From VRUE01 sp963704545 (lineage in GTDB: Bacteria; Actinomycetota; Thermoleophilia; Solirubrobacterales; 70-9), in the NCBI GenBank assembly GCA_963704545.1, contig OY969915.1:2170001-2234000 (forward strand): DNA of 64,000 bases, read 5' to 3'. The translations under genes were made by a program, and so were the position numbers. Position 1 is the stretch's first letter; every line of letters begins with the position of its first letter. This document shows positions 1-8,452 of the stretch, piece after piece. A model generated the notes under the pieces. That model ran no database searches, was not told the DNA's origin, and was given only the letters and a program-made list of their open reading frames with translations.

Positions 1-1074
1 CCGGCGCGAGCGCCGGGAGAAGATCGCGACGATCAACGAGAGCGACATCAGCGAGACGAGGACGGGACCGAGGGCGCCGCTGCCGAAGATCGCGGTCGCG
101 CCGTAGGCGAGGGCGCCGATCGCCGCCGCCGCCGGCAGCGTCAGCAGCCAGGCGGTGACGATGTTGCCGGCGACCCCCCAACGCACCGCCGAGACCCGCT
201 TGCCGGCGCCCGCACCCATGATGCCGCCGTTGATCACGTGCGTGGTCGAGAGCGGGAAGCCGAAGTGGGTCGAGGCGAGGATCACCGTGGCGCCCGCCCC
301 CTGGGCCGAGAATCCCTGTGCCGCGTCCATCTTGATGATCCGCGTGCCGGTCGTGCGGATGATCCGCCAGCCGCCGCTGTAGGTGCCAAGGGCGATCGCC
401 ACCGCCGAGGAGGCGATCACCCAGAACGGCGGGTCGGCGTCCGCCCCCAGCGTGCCGTTGGCGACCAGGGCCAGGGTGATCACGCCCATCGTCTTCTGCG
501 CGTCGTTGGTGCCGTGGGCCAGTGCCAGCAGCCCGCCGGAGACGACCTGGCCGTAGCGGAAGCCGCGCGTCACCAGCCCGGGCCGCTGCCGCCCCACGAC
601 CCGGTAGACAAGCCCGATCGCGATCCCGGCGACGGTGAAGGCGAGGATCGGCGCGATCACGGCCGGGATCAGCACCTTGCCGACCAGCCCGTCGGCGATC
701 ACCGCATCGAAGCCCGCGGCGGCCACCGCCGAGCCGACCACGCCGCCGATCAGCGCGTGCGAGGAGCTCGACGGCAGACCGAAGGACCAGGTGATCAGGT
801 TCCAGGCGATCGCCCCGATCAACCCGGCGAAGACGACCGTCGGCGTGACCACGCCGGAGTTGACGACGTCGTTTGCGACGGTGGCCGCAACCGAGATCGA
901 GATGAAGGCACCGACGAAGTTGAGCAGCGCGGCCATCCCGATCGCCACCTGCGGACGCGCCGCCCCGGTCGATATCGAGGTGGCGACGACGTTCGCGGTG
1001 TCGTGGAAGCCGTTGGTGAAGTCGAAGGCAAGCGCCGTGCAGACGACTATGACGAGGATGACGTCAGAACTCAT
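1..1074 (-). CDS. pit: PiT-family inorganic phosphate transporter (3' end cut by window edge)
   Basis: Low-affinity, cation-coupled phosphate permease of the inner membrane. Translation from the ATG at 1074 is open to base 1, giving 358 codons, so the C-terminus lies outside the window. The protein is almost wholly hydrophobic. It carries the two family repeats, each with a signature around FDFTNGFHDTANVVAT near the N-terminus and GTNDAQKTMGVI in the middle, and later STTHVINGGIMGAG. The DUF47 gene ends 4 bases upstream, the usual partner order for Pit systems, and ppk lies before that, so co-transcription is likely. Only the end is missing; nothing looks broken. Confidence 0.93.
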   Translation of the reverse strand, partial: MSSDVILVIVVCTALAFDFTNGFHDTANVVATSISTGAARPQVAIGMAALLNFVGAFISISVAATVANDVVNSGVVTPTVVFAGLIGAIAWNLITWSFGLPSSSSHALIGGVVGSAVAAAGFDAVIADGLVGKVLIPAVIAPILAFTVAGIAIGLVYRVVGRQRPGLVTRGFRYGQVVSGGLLALAHGTNDAQKTMGVITLALVANGTLGADADPPFWVIASSAVAIALGTYSGGWRIIRTTGTRIIKMDAAQGFSAQGAGATVILASTHFGFPLSTTHVINGGIMGAGAGKRVSAVRWGVAGNIVTAWLLTLPAAAAIGALAYGATAIFGSGALGPVLVSLMSLSLIVAIFSRRSRR

Positions 1075-1078
1075 CCGC

Positions 1079-1696
1079 TCATGAATTCTTAATCACGATG
1101 CCCTCGATGATCTGCGCGGCCGTCTCGGTCGCGTCGATCGCGTTCTCGAGCACGGCGAACATGTCCTTCCAGCGGATCACGACCATCGGGTCGATGCCGT
1201 TGGAGAAGAGCGAGGCGACGGCGTCGCGGGAGATCCGGTCGCCCTCGTTCTCCAACCGGTGGATTTCAATCCAGTACTTGTCGAGATCCTTGAAGTCGGG
1301 AAGGTGCTCGAGACCCCCGGCAAGCTGCTCGCAGGCTCCGACCAACACTTTGGTCAGCGCCTGCGCCTGCGCCATCGGCGCCTCGATCTTGTAGAGGCCG
1401 AGCAGGTCCGCCGCCTCCTCGGTGTAGTCGACGATGTCGTCCATCTGGGTTGCCAGCCCGTAGATGTCCTCGCGGTCGATCGGCGTTACGAAGGTCGAGT
1501 TGAGGCGCTTGATGATGTCGTGGGTGATCCGGTCGCCCTCGTGCTCGGCCTTGAAGATCTCCCGCGCGAGGTCGCGGTCGTCCGGCCATGACCCCATCAT
1601 CTCGTCGAGCAGCTGCGAGGCGCGGAGGGTGTTCTTCCCGGCCTCGATGAAGAGGTCGAAGAAGGTGCGATCGCGAGGCAGGAGGGAGAGGCGCAC
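1079..1696 (-). CDS. DUF47 / PhoU-like Pit accessory protein
   Basis: A 205-residue all-helical protein of the DUF47 (TIGR00153, PhoU-like) family. Family members sit next to Pit transporters and are thought to modulate them. Acidic metal-binding type motifs of PhoU-like helices are visible (EHEGDRITHD near residue 52 and ENEGDRISRD near 150, a two-fold repeat). The start is GTG at 1696, giving MRLSLLPRDRTFFDLF, the usual family N-terminus. The stop is 4 bases from the pit ATG. The gene follows ppk by 39 bases, which suggests one phosphate/polyphosphate operon. Confidence 0.9.
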   Translation of the reverse strand: MRLSLLPRDRTFFDLFIEAGKNTLRASQLLDEMMGSWPDDRDLAREIFKAEHEGDRITHDIIKRLNSTFVTPIDREDIYGLATQMDDIVDYTEEAADLLGLYKIEAPMAQAQALTKVLVGACEQLAGGLEHLPDFKDLDKYWIEIHRLENEGDRISRDAVASLFSNGIDPMVVIRWKDMFAVLENAIDATETAAQIIEGIVIKNS

Positions 1697-1735
1697 TACC
1701 TGGCAATCCTATTGATAGGAGCGGGCGCGTCCCAC

Positions 1736-3847
1736 TCAGCCGGTGCTGGCGGCGAGCTGCTCGGCGGCCCTGGCCGCGTGGCGCTCGCGCAGCTCCTCCT
1801 GGACGCTGCGCCGCTGCCCGTTTTCGGGCCCGAGCCGGGTCCAGACACCGTCGCCGTCGAGCTCCCAGGCGTTGGCGTTCTCGGCGAAGCAGCGCTCGAG
1901 CACGTCGAGCAGCTCCGCTTTCAGGGCGGGCTCTTCGACCGGCGTCACCAGCTCGACGCGGCTGTCGAGGTTGCGCGGCATCAGGTCGGCCGAGCCCACC
2001 AGGACCCGCGTCTCCTCGCCACGCTGGAAGGTGTAGACGCGAGAGTGCTCGAGGAAGCGCCCGACGATCGAGACCACGCGGATGTTCTCGGAGACCCCCG
2101 GCAGGCCCGGCCGCAGGCAGCAGATGCCGCGTACGTTGAGGTCAACCCGCACACCGGCCTGTGAGGCCTCGTACAGCGCCCGGATGCAGGCGGCGTCGAC
2201 CAGCGAGTTCATCTTCAGCGCTATCCGCGCCTCCTCGCCGGCGCGGTGCGCCTCGACCGTGGTCTCGATCTCCTCGAGGATGCGGTCGCGCATCGTCGTC
2301 GGCGAGACCAGGACCTTGCGGTACTCGGCGGGCCGCCCATAGCCGGTGAGGAAGTTGAACATCTCGGCGACGTCGGCGCCGATCTCCTCGTCGGCGGTGA
2401 AGAGGCCGAAGTCGGTGTAGAGACGAGCGGTCTTGGGGTGGTAGTTGCCGGTCCCGATGTGGACGTACTCGCGCACCCGGTTGCCCTCGCGGCGGGCGAC
2501 GACGATCGCCTTCACGTGCGTCTTCAGCCCCGGGATCCCGTAGACGACGTGCGCGCCGGACTCCTCCAGCGACTTGGCCCAGGCGATGTTGGCCTCCTCG
2601 TCGAAACGGGCCTTCAGCTCGACCATGCAGACCGCCTGCTTGCCGCGTTCGGAGGCGCGGATCAGCGAGGGGACCAGCGGAGAGTCGTCGCTGGTCCTGT
2701 ACACCGTCTGCTTGATCGCCAGCACGTCGGGGTCGGCGACCGCCTGCTCGACGAAGCGCTCGACCGAGGTGGCGAACGAGTCGTATGGATGGTGGACGAG
2801 GATGTCGTCGCCACGGATCGCCGCGAAGATGTCGGCCGGCTCGTCGTCCTCGCCCTGCAGGCGCGGCTGGGTCACCGGGGTCCAGGGCGAGTAACGCAGC
2901 TCGGCGTGGCCGGGAACGTCGGCGACCGCGGTGAGGTCGGCGAGATCGATCAGCCCGTCGACGTCGTAGACCTCGCGGTCCTCGAGCCGCAGCGCGTCGA
3001 TCAGCTGCTGGCGCAGCTTCGGGTTCATCCCGGTGGCGATCTCCAGCCGCACGACCTCGCCGAAGCGGCGGCGGCGGATCTCGTCCTGGACCGCCTGCAG
3101 CAGGTCGTCAGCCTCGTCGGAAACGGTGAAGTCGGCGTCCCGGGTGACGCGGAAGTAGCCGTGGTCGACGACCTCGGTGCCGGGGAAGAGCACGTCGAGG
3201 TTGGCGGCGATCGCCTCCTCCAGCGGCACGAAGGCCTTGCCGTCGTCCCCGACCGGGAGGAAGCGGCCGAGCAGCTCCTTCGGCACCTTGACGCGGGCGA
3301 TGATCTCGGTGCCGCTGTCGGGATCGCGCAGCAGCACACCGAGGCTGAGCGAAAGGTTGGAGATGTATGGGAAGGGCCGGCCGAGGCCGATCACCAGCGG
3401 CGTCAGGGCCGGGAAGACCTGCTCGTGGAAGCGCTCGTCGATTTCGCGCCGCTCCTCGGCGGTCGCCGAGTCGAGTGTGACGATGCGGATCTCGTGCTGC
3501 TCCAGCGCCGGTCGGATCTTGCCCTCGAAACAGCGGTGCAGGCGCCGGTCGAGCTCCAGGACCCTCGCCTGGATCGCGTCGATCTGCGCGCCGGGGGCGA
3601 GGCCGTCGGGACCGCGCGCGTCGATCCCGGCGTCGAGCTGGTCGAACAGCCCTGCCACCCGGACCATGTAGAACTCGTCCAGGTTGGAGGCGTAGATCGC
3701 GCAGAAGCGGACCTGCTCCAGCAGCGGCACCTCAGGATCCTCCGCCAGTTCGAGCACCCGCTGGTTGAAGTCGAGCCAGGAGAGCTCGCGATTGAAGTAG
3801 AGGGCGGGATCTTCGATCGGCCAATCGTACTGCCGTGCGGCCGCCAT
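1736..3847 (-). CDS. ppk1: Polyphosphate kinase 1
   Basis: 703 residues, the normal length for PPK1, which polymerises the gamma-phosphate of ATP into polyphosphate. The N-terminal domain opens with YFNRELSWLDFNQRVLE. The phosphorylated histidine lies in HIGTGNYHPKTARLYTD (about residue 460), and the second phospholipase-D-like half contains the later SADLMPRNLD motif. The ATG at 3847 follows the stop of the PHP-GT4 gene by 11 bases, and DUF47 follows. Its neighbours (Pit, Ppx, PhoU, Pst, CHAD proteins) place it in a phosphate storage island. No key residue seems missing. Confidence 0.97.
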   Translation of the reverse strand: MAAARQYDWPIEDPALYFNRELSWLDFNQRVLELAEDPEVPLLEQVRFCAIYASNLDEFYMVRVAGLFDQLDAGIDARGPDGLAPGAQIDAIQARVLELDRRLHRCFEGKIRPALEQHEIRIVTLDSATAEERREIDERFHEQVFPALTPLVIGLGRPFPYISNLSLSLGVLLRDPDSGTEIIARVKVPKELLGRFLPVGDDGKAFVPLEEAIAANLDVLFPGTEVVDHGYFRVTRDADFTVSDEADDLLQAVQDEIRRRRFGEVVRLEIATGMNPKLRQQLIDALRLEDREVYDVDGLIDLADLTAVADVPGHAELRYSPWTPVTQPRLQGEDDEPADIFAAIRGDDILVHHPYDSFATSVERFVEQAVADPDVLAIKQTVYRTSDDSPLVPSLIRASERGKQAVCMVELKARFDEEANIAWAKSLEESGAHVVYGIPGLKTHVKAIVVARREGNRVREYVHIGTGNYHPKTARLYTDFGLFTADEEIGADVAEMFNFLTGYGRPAEYRKVLVSPTTMRDRILEEIETTVEAHRAGEEARIALKMNSLVDAACIRALYEASQAGVRVDLNVRGICCLRPGLPGVSENIRVVSIVGRFLEHSRVYTFQRGEETRVLVGSADLMPRNLDSRVELVTPVEEPALKAELLDVLERCFAENANAWELDGDGVWTRLGPENGQRRSVQEELRERHAARAAEQLAASTG

Positions 3848-3858
3848 CCCACAGGGGC

Positions 3859-6159
3859 TCAGGCGACGCGGGAAGATACTTGCCGGGGGGTCTCGGCAGC
3901 TGCCTCGAGTGCGCGCCGATAGCCGTCCCCGAGCTGCTCCAGGGCGCGCTCCCAGGAGCGGGCGCGGGCCGCCCGCACGGCGGAGGCACCGAGATGGCGG
4001 CGCAGGAGCGGCGAGGAGGCGAGCTGCAGGACGGTGCCGGCGATGTGGTCAGCATCCGCCTGGCAGAGCATCCCGGTGTGGCGGTTCTCGACCAGCGAGG
4101 CCGGCCCGCCCTCGGCGACGGCCACCACGGGAACGCCGCTGGCGCCTGCCTCGAGCACCACCTGGCCGTAGGTGTCGGTGGTCGAGCAGAAGAGGAAGAC
4201 GTCGGAGCTCGCGTAGGCCCTGGCCAGGTCCTCCCCCTCAAGCCAGCCGAGGAAGGTCGCGTGCTCGCCGAGGCGCGCGCGCAGCTCGGCCTCCTCGGGC
4301 CCGCCACCCGCGAGCAGCAGGTGCAGGCGGGGGTCGGAGCGGCGGGCGCGCAGGAAGCTCTCGGCGAGCAGGTCTACGCCCTTCTCACGCGTGAGCCGGC
4401 CGGCGTAGAGGACCTTGACCTCCCCCGGGTACTCCCCGCGCGCGGCCTTGCCGGGGTCGAAGCGGGAAACGTCCACCCCGCGCTCCCAGCGCCCGAGCCG
4501 GGCCTCCTCGACACCGAGCGAGACCAACGAGCGATCCGCCGCCGGGCTCGGTGAGAGAACCAGGGAGGGAGCGCGGTAGAAGGCACCAAGAGCCGCCCGC
4601 GCCACCGACTCGAGCCCGTCGTCGCCGCTGCGCACGCCGGCGTAGGCGGCCAGCTCGGTGTGGTGGCTGGCGAGGAGCGTCATTCCCGTGACCCGGCTCA
4701 GCAGGGTTGCGGCGACGCCGGCCGGGCCCGGCGCGGTGACGTGGATCGCGTCGTAACGACCCTCGGCCAGGGTCTCGACCAGGCCGGGGAGACCGGGGAC
4801 GCCCAGACTCATACCTGCATAGAAGGGAACTTCGAGCTCGGCCGCCGCCGGCAGCCGCCGGTCGACCCCGGGGTCGGTGCCGACGACCTCGATCTCGAAC
4901 CCCGGCACGCCGAGCTCGCGGATCTTCTCGATCGTCGCGGTGACGCCGTGCATGGCGCCGATCCCGTCCGCGATCAGCGCGACGCGCCGGCGCTCACCGG
5001 GCCGGGGGGCCAGCTTCGCCTTCTCGGCGCCGAGGAAGGCCGTCGCCGGCGCATAGGGGACCGCCGGCACGAGGGCGTCGAACAGGGTGCCCAAGGCGGC
5101 ACCGGCATCGCCGCCGGCAATCGCGGCGGAGCCGCCTTCGACGGCGCCCCGCAGGCGCCTCTCGTGGGTGCGGCGGGCGTGGCGGTAGAGGTCTGCGTGA
5201 GAGAAGTCCTCAGCCTGCAGGTGGGCGATCAGGTCGCGGCCGCGCAGGTCGAGGTCGACCGAGCGCAACCAGGCCTCGAGCAGGGCACGAGCGTCCCCGG
5301 GCCCGATGTCAGCGGCGACCCTGCCTTCGCGCTCAGCACCCTCGCCGAGCACTCGCTGAGCGATCTTCAGCACCGCCACCGGGTCGACCGTTCCGGTGCG
5401 CTTTTTGGACCCCACAGGTCCATAAGGCGCACCGGAAGCGGGGAGCTCGAGGGCGCGGGTCGCCAGGGCCATCGCCGCATGCGCCCACTTGGCGGCGCCG
5501 CCCTGCTCGCCCCCGGCAGCTGCATCGCCTTCGCGCATCCGGCGCAGAAACTCTTCCGGCGTGGATACCGCCGGCACCTCGGTGAAGGTGCGGCCGATGT
5601 CCACGCCGGCGTGATCGTCGGAACCGCCGATCCCGGTCCCCCCGTGCGTCTCCGTGTAGATCGCCGCCGGCATGTTCAGCTCGGCCGCACGAGACCCGTT
5701 GCGAACCTCCCAGACCCCGAAGAGCTCGGCGAGGCGGCGGCGGTGCCGGGGTGTGAGCGGCGCGGCGACGTTGTAGAAGGGGTGCGCGAGCGCGCAGGCG
5801 ATCTCGTTCTCGTCAAGGTATGCGGCGCAGGCCTCCAGATCGCCGGCGTGTGCCTGCAGCCACTCGTGGTCCCCGGGAGTGATCCCGTAACAGAGGACGT
5901 GAACCGCCTGGGGCTCGCCGGCGAAGCGGGCGGTCAGCTCCTCGGAGACGAAGCAATCGGGACGGTCGGCCAGATCGAGACAACCGTCGATCGTGTCGTG
6001 GTCGGTGATCGTGACGAAGTCCATCCCCCGTCGCTTGGCCAGCTCGTAGACCTCCTCGGGCGGCGTCGCGCACTCGGGAAGCCCCAGCGAGCGCTGAACC
6101 CCGAGCCGCGAGAGCTGCGAGGCGGTGGAGTGGCAGTGCATGTCTACTCGGGAAATCAT
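3859..6159 (-). CDS. PHP-domain / GT4 glycosyltransferase fusion protein
   Basis: 766 residues. Residues 1-220 form a PHP phosphoesterase-like domain: DMHCHSTAS, TITDHDT, ALAHPFYN and GGSDDH give the metal ligands. Residues about 385-740 form a GT-B glycosyltransferase of family 4, with VLYAGRLTREKGVDLL and the EAGASGVPVVA motif that binds the nucleotide-sugar. The linker (residues about 240-380) is poorly conserved and contains an in-frame 47-base palindrome (5391-5437), encoding about GAPYGPVGSKKRTGT. PHP-GT4 fusions are known in actinobacteria, but the substrate is not known to me. Start is ATG 6159 (MISRVDMHCH). It heads the ppk-DUF47-pit run and a PHO-box-like array lies upstream. Confidence 0.85.
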   Translation of the reverse strand: MISRVDMHCHSTASQLSRLGVQRSLGLPECATPPEEVYELAKRRGMDFVTITDHDTIDGCLDLADRPDCFVSEELTARFAGEPQAVHVLCYGITPGDHEWLQAHAGDLEACAAYLDENEIACALAHPFYNVAAPLTPRHRRRLAELFGVWEVRNGSRAAELNMPAAIYTETHGGTGIGGSDDHAGVDIGRTFTEVPAVSTPEEFLRRMREGDAAAGGEQGGAAKWAHAAMALATRALELPASGAPYGPVGSKKRTGTVDPVAVLKIAQRVLGEGAEREGRVAADIGPGDARALLEAWLRSVDLDLRGRDLIAHLQAEDFSHADLYRHARRTHERRLRGAVEGGSAAIAGGDAGAALGTLFDALVPAVPYAPATAFLGAEKAKLAPRPGERRRVALIADGIGAMHGVTATIEKIRELGVPGFEIEVVGTDPGVDRRLPAAAELEVPFYAGMSLGVPGLPGLVETLAEGRYDAIHVTAPGPAGVAATLLSRVTGMTLLASHHTELAAYAGVRSGDDGLESVARAALGAFYRAPSLVLSPSPAADRSLVSLGVEEARLGRWERGVDVSRFDPGKAARGEYPGEVKVLYAGRLTREKGVDLLAESFLRARRSDPRLHLLLAGGGPEEAELRARLGEHATFLGWLEGEDLARAYASSDVFLFCSTTDTYGQVVLEAGASGVPVVAVAEGGPASLVENRHTGMLCQADADHIAGTVLQLASSPLLRRHLGASAVRAARARSWERALEQLGDGYRRALEAAAETPRQVSSRVA
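5391..5437. repeat. Palindromic repeat family 1, copy inside the PHP-GT4 gene
   Basis: A 47-base imperfect palindrome with 11-bp outer arms (TTCCGGTGCGC against GCGCACCGGAA) and an inner GGACC/GGTCC stem. It lies in frame in the linker between the PHP and glycosyltransferase domains. A related copy, about 40 of 48 positions the same when reverse-complemented, sits between the S41 peptidase and RNase R genes at 37648-37693. It does not break the reading frame. Confidence 0.75.
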
Positions 6160-6218
6160 CGGCGTCTCCCTGCTCGTGTTCGATCTTGTCCAGACCAGAT
6201 TTCGCCATGAGCAGGGAA

Positions 6219-6251
6219 AACTTGTGAACGAACGGCCAACGCGCCGTGAAC
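6219..6251 (-). promoter_or_regulatory. PHO-box-like triple direct repeat upstream of PHP-GT4/ppk
   Basis: On the minus strand three consecutive 11-base units begin with GTT: GTTCACGGCGC, GTTGGCCGTTC and GTTCACAAGTT. PhoB/PhoP-type response regulators bind direct repeats with 11-base spacing, and the Streptomyces PHO box is built on GTTCACC. The array is 60 bases upstream of the ATG at 6159. A second tandem pair of 18-base units lies just beyond it (6263-6298). Function is inferred from spacing and sequence only. Confidence 0.5.
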
Positions 6252-6303
6252 ATCCGGTAACCCCGGACGAACTCCGAATCCCGGACGAGTTCCGTATTGA
6301 CCG

Positions 6304-6753
6304 TCACATAGACGGCGAATGCAGTTCGGGTGGCTGGAGGGCGGAACGCAGAGCGGCCCAGGTGCCTTTGCTGACCTCGGCCTGCCAGAGCGCGACGAAG
6401 TCGTGGAAGAGGCGCTCGCGGCGGTCGCGCAGGATCGCGGCCAGCGACTCGATGCCCTCGACCTTGGGCAGCATCAGGTCGCAGTCGTGCAGGTCGCCGA
6501 GGACCGACTGAAGCCGCTTGGCGGCATCGCGCGCTGCCTTCGCCTCCGCGCCGATGCACTGCCCGACGATCTCCAGCGCGTAACGCAGCCGCTTCGCCGC
6601 GATCCGCATGTCGTGCTGGGCGGTGCTGGCACCGGGCGCCAACGCCTCGTCGGCGAATGCGTACAGCTCCTCGAGTCTCATCAGCACGATGCGCGAAGCG
6701 TTCGGCCGCAGCGGTGCGCCCGGGTCGAGGCTCTCGACCTCACGTGCCTTCAT
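6304..6753 (-). CDS. CHAD-domain protein, C-terminal half
   Basis: 149 residues containing the second half of a CHAD domain (HDMRIAAKRLRYALE near residue 48, then a HDCDLMLPK helix). CHAD domains are helical bundles with conserved His, Arg and Lys that bind polyphosphate. A normal CHAD domain carries two such half-repeats in one chain; here each half is its own gene. The ATG at 6753 overlaps the stop of the upstream half by 4 bases (ATGA), so translation is probably coupled. The two products may assemble into one domain. A frameshift that split a single gene is the alternative. Confidence 0.8.
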   Translation of the reverse strand: MKAREVESLDPGAPLRPNASRIVLMRLEELYAFADEALAPGASTAQHDMRIAAKRLRYALEIVGQCIGAEAKAARDAAKRLQSVLGDLHDCDLMLPKVEGIESLAAILRDRRERLFHDFVALWQAEVSKGTWAALRSALQPPELHSPSM

Positions 6754-7223
6754 GCCTCCAACCCCTCGACGAGCCTGGCGAGGCGGCGGCGCAGCTTCTT
6801 CAGCCGCTTTGCGGAGACGAACGGGGCGAGTGCCTCGTTGGCTACCAATTGCCCGGCTCGCAAATCTCCGATCAGGCTCGTCAGCGCATCTCGATCCTCC
6901 ACCGCGACATCGCTGGAGAGGCTCTCCAGTAGCTCGATTTCGACGTCGAGGTCACGGCGCGCGCCGAGCGCGTCGGCCAGGGCCTTCACCCTCTTCAGCG
7001 CCTTGCGCCAGCGCTTGGGGGGAAAGCAGGGCTCGAGGATCTCGAGCGCCGCCCGCAGCCGGCGGGTGGCCACCCGCATGTCGTGGACTCGCTCGACGTC
7101 GTCGAGGTCGAGCACGCCCGATGCCTGCTCGAAAACCTCCTCGGAGCGGACCTCGACCACCTGTGCGGCCGCCACGGCAAACGGCACCTCGCAATCGAAC
7201 TCGACCTTGCGCGCACGTGCCAC
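6750..7223 (-). CDS. CHAD-domain protein, N-terminal half
   Basis: 157 residues with the first CHAD half-repeat (HDMRVATRRLRAALEIL near residue 47, then RRDLDVEIELLES) and a basic helix KRLKKLRRRLARL at the end, as in the first half of intact CHAD proteins. The start is ATG 7223 (MARARKVEFD). The stop overlaps the ATG of the second half. CHAD proteins bind polyphosphate granules, which fits the ppk and ppx neighbours. See the following half-gene for the fission or frameshift question. Confidence 0.8.
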   Translation of the reverse strand: MARARKVEFDCEVPFAVAAAQVVEVRSEEVFEQASGVLDLDDVERVHDMRVATRRLRAALEILEPCFPPKRWRKALKRVKALADALGARRDLDVEIELLESLSSDVAVEDRDALTSLIGDLRAGQLVANEALAPFVSAKRLKKLRRRLARLVEGLEA

Positions 7224-7254
7224 GGCTTGAGGCTAGAGGAGCGAAGCGGTCGCG

Positions 7255-7425
7255 CCTAGTAGGGATTGGCGAAACTCGCGTGTGCCGGCCGGCGGGCGCC
7301 GGACCAAGCGGGACGAGGACGCAGGGAGGCCGAATAGCAGCGCTATTCGGCCGACTGAGGACGCTGTACCGCGCAGTGTCCGCCGCCGCCGGACGTGCGC
7401 GGGGGTTTCGCCAATTCCTACTAGG
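7255..7425. repeat. Long hairpin, family 2 (TAGCAGCGCTA core), after ppx
   Basis: Outer arms 7255-7275 and 7405-7425 pair over 21 bases with one mismatch (CCTAGTAGG, then ATTGGCGAAAC). In the middle GGCCGAATAG and CTATTCGGCC pair around the core TAGCAGCGCTA at about 7335-7345. The right arm includes the ppx stop codon, so on the transcribed strand the structure begins at the stop. A related element with the same 11-base core lies at 38897-39061. It could be a terminator without a T-run, or a mobile palindromic repeat. Confidence 0.75.
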
Positions 7426-8344
7426 CAGCGATGCGAACTGGCGAGCCGTTGATGCTGCCGTTGAGCATGTCGAGGACGATGCCCTCTCGCAGGCCGCCCT
7501 TGCCGATCTGCAGCGGCTGGCCGAGCAGCTCGGAGATCTTCTCCAGCAGCAACACGCCGGTGGCGAGGATGCGGACCCGTTCGGGGTCGAGCTCGAAGCG
7601 GCGCGCCACCTCCGCTGCGGGATCGCTGCAGAGAACCCTCACCCCCCTCTCCAGAGTCTCGTACTCGAGCACGGCGCCGACCAGACGGCGCAGCGAGGTG
7701 GCGCTGCCGCCAACCGCAACCGCCTGGGCGGGGCGCTCGATCTCGACCCCGGCGAAGAGGTCGTCGATGCGGTCGCGCACCTTGCGGATCTCGGCCGCCG
7801 AGGGGGGATCGGAGGAGATCAGCTCGTCGGCCAGCGCCCCCGAACCGACCTTCCAGGAGCGAACCTCTTCGGCCCCTCCCGGCACAGTGCCCAGGACCAC
7901 CTCGGTGGACCCGCCGCCGACGTCGACCACACCGACCCTGCCCGCGACCGGATGCCCGAGAGTCTTGGTGGCGCCGATGAAGGCGAGCCGCCCCTCCTCC
8001 TCGTCGCTGAGGATCTCGACCGGGACCCCGGCCGCCTCGCCGATAGCGGCAGCCGCCTCCGCCCCGTTTGAGGCCTCGCGAACGGCCGCTGTGGCGACCG
8101 CCCGTATCTCCTCGGCACCGAGCTCGCGCGCCAGCCGCACCTGCGTCGAGACGACCTCGACTACTTCCGCGATCTTCTCGGGCAAGATCGCCCCGTCGGA
8201 ATCGAGCGCCTTGTTTATCCGCGTATAGGCCCGCTGCTCCATCACCTTCTTCAACTGCCCCTCAACGGGCTCCGCGACCAGGACTCGCGTCGTGTTGGAC
8301 CCAATATCTATGGCGGCGCAAAGCGTCACAGGCGTCCTTTGCAT
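7421..8344 (-). CDS. ppx: Ppx/GppA-type phosphatase (exopolyphosphatase family)
   Basis: 307 residues from the ATG at 8344. An upstream in-frame ATG at 8410 would add 22 residues encoded inside the preceding hairpin, so I prefer 8344. The ASKHA ATPase fold is clear: AAIDIGSNTTRVLVAE at the N-terminus, LSDEEEGRLAFIGA in the middle and VVDVGGGSTEVVLG for the second phosphate loop. It hydrolyses polyphosphate or (p)ppGpp; the sequence alone does not decide. It is the short form without the C-terminal HD domain. It lies between phoU and the CHAD halves, opposing ppk in polyphosphate turnover. Confidence 0.92.
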   Translation of the reverse strand: MQRTPVTLCAAIDIGSNTTRVLVAEPVEGQLKKVMEQRAYTRINKALDSDGAILPEKIAEVVEVVSTQVRLARELGAEEIRAVATAAVREASNGAEAAAAIGEAAGVPVEILSDEEEGRLAFIGATKTLGHPVAGRVGVVDVGGGSTEVVLGTVPGGAEEVRSWKVGSGALADELISSDPPSAAEIRKVRDRIDDLFAGVEIERPAQAVAVGGSATSLRRLVGAVLEYETLERGVRVLCSDPAAEVARRFELDPERVRILATGVLLLEKISELLGQPLQIGKGGLREGIVLDMLNGSINGSPVRIAA

Positions 8345-8374
8345 GTTCCCAGAGCCATCGGATCTCACACTCAA

Positions 8375-8452
8375 GGGCGAGACGGTCGGGCCTCGGCGGA
8401 CACTCAACACAGCCGAAGGCTGTGTGTCCGACGAGGCCCGACCGTCTCGCCC
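8375..8452 (-). repeat. Stop-flush hairpin, family 3 (ACTCA bulge), after phoU
   Basis: Perfect 21-bp arms (8375-8395 with 8432-8452), a one-base mismatch, CGGAC (8397-8401) paired with GTCCG (8426-8430), an unpaired ACTCA bulge (8402-8406), then ACACAGCC paired with GGCTGTGT. On the transcribed minus strand the apex reads CC-UUCG-G, a very stable tetraloop. The stem begins on the base after the phoU stop codon. A second locus (55274-55374) shares the layout with different stems. It probably ends or attenuates the pst-phoU transcript before ppx; there is no T-run. Confidence 0.8.

Noticed and set aside
2246..3922. 558-codon open frame on the + strand opposite ppk1
   Set aside because: Low-complexity Asp/Val/Leu-rich translation typical of the antisense of GC-rich genes; ppk1 on the minus strand has clear family motifs.
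7421..8410. Longer Ppx starting at 8410
   Set aside because: The extra 22 residues are encoded by the family 3 hairpin and do not match the family N-terminus.
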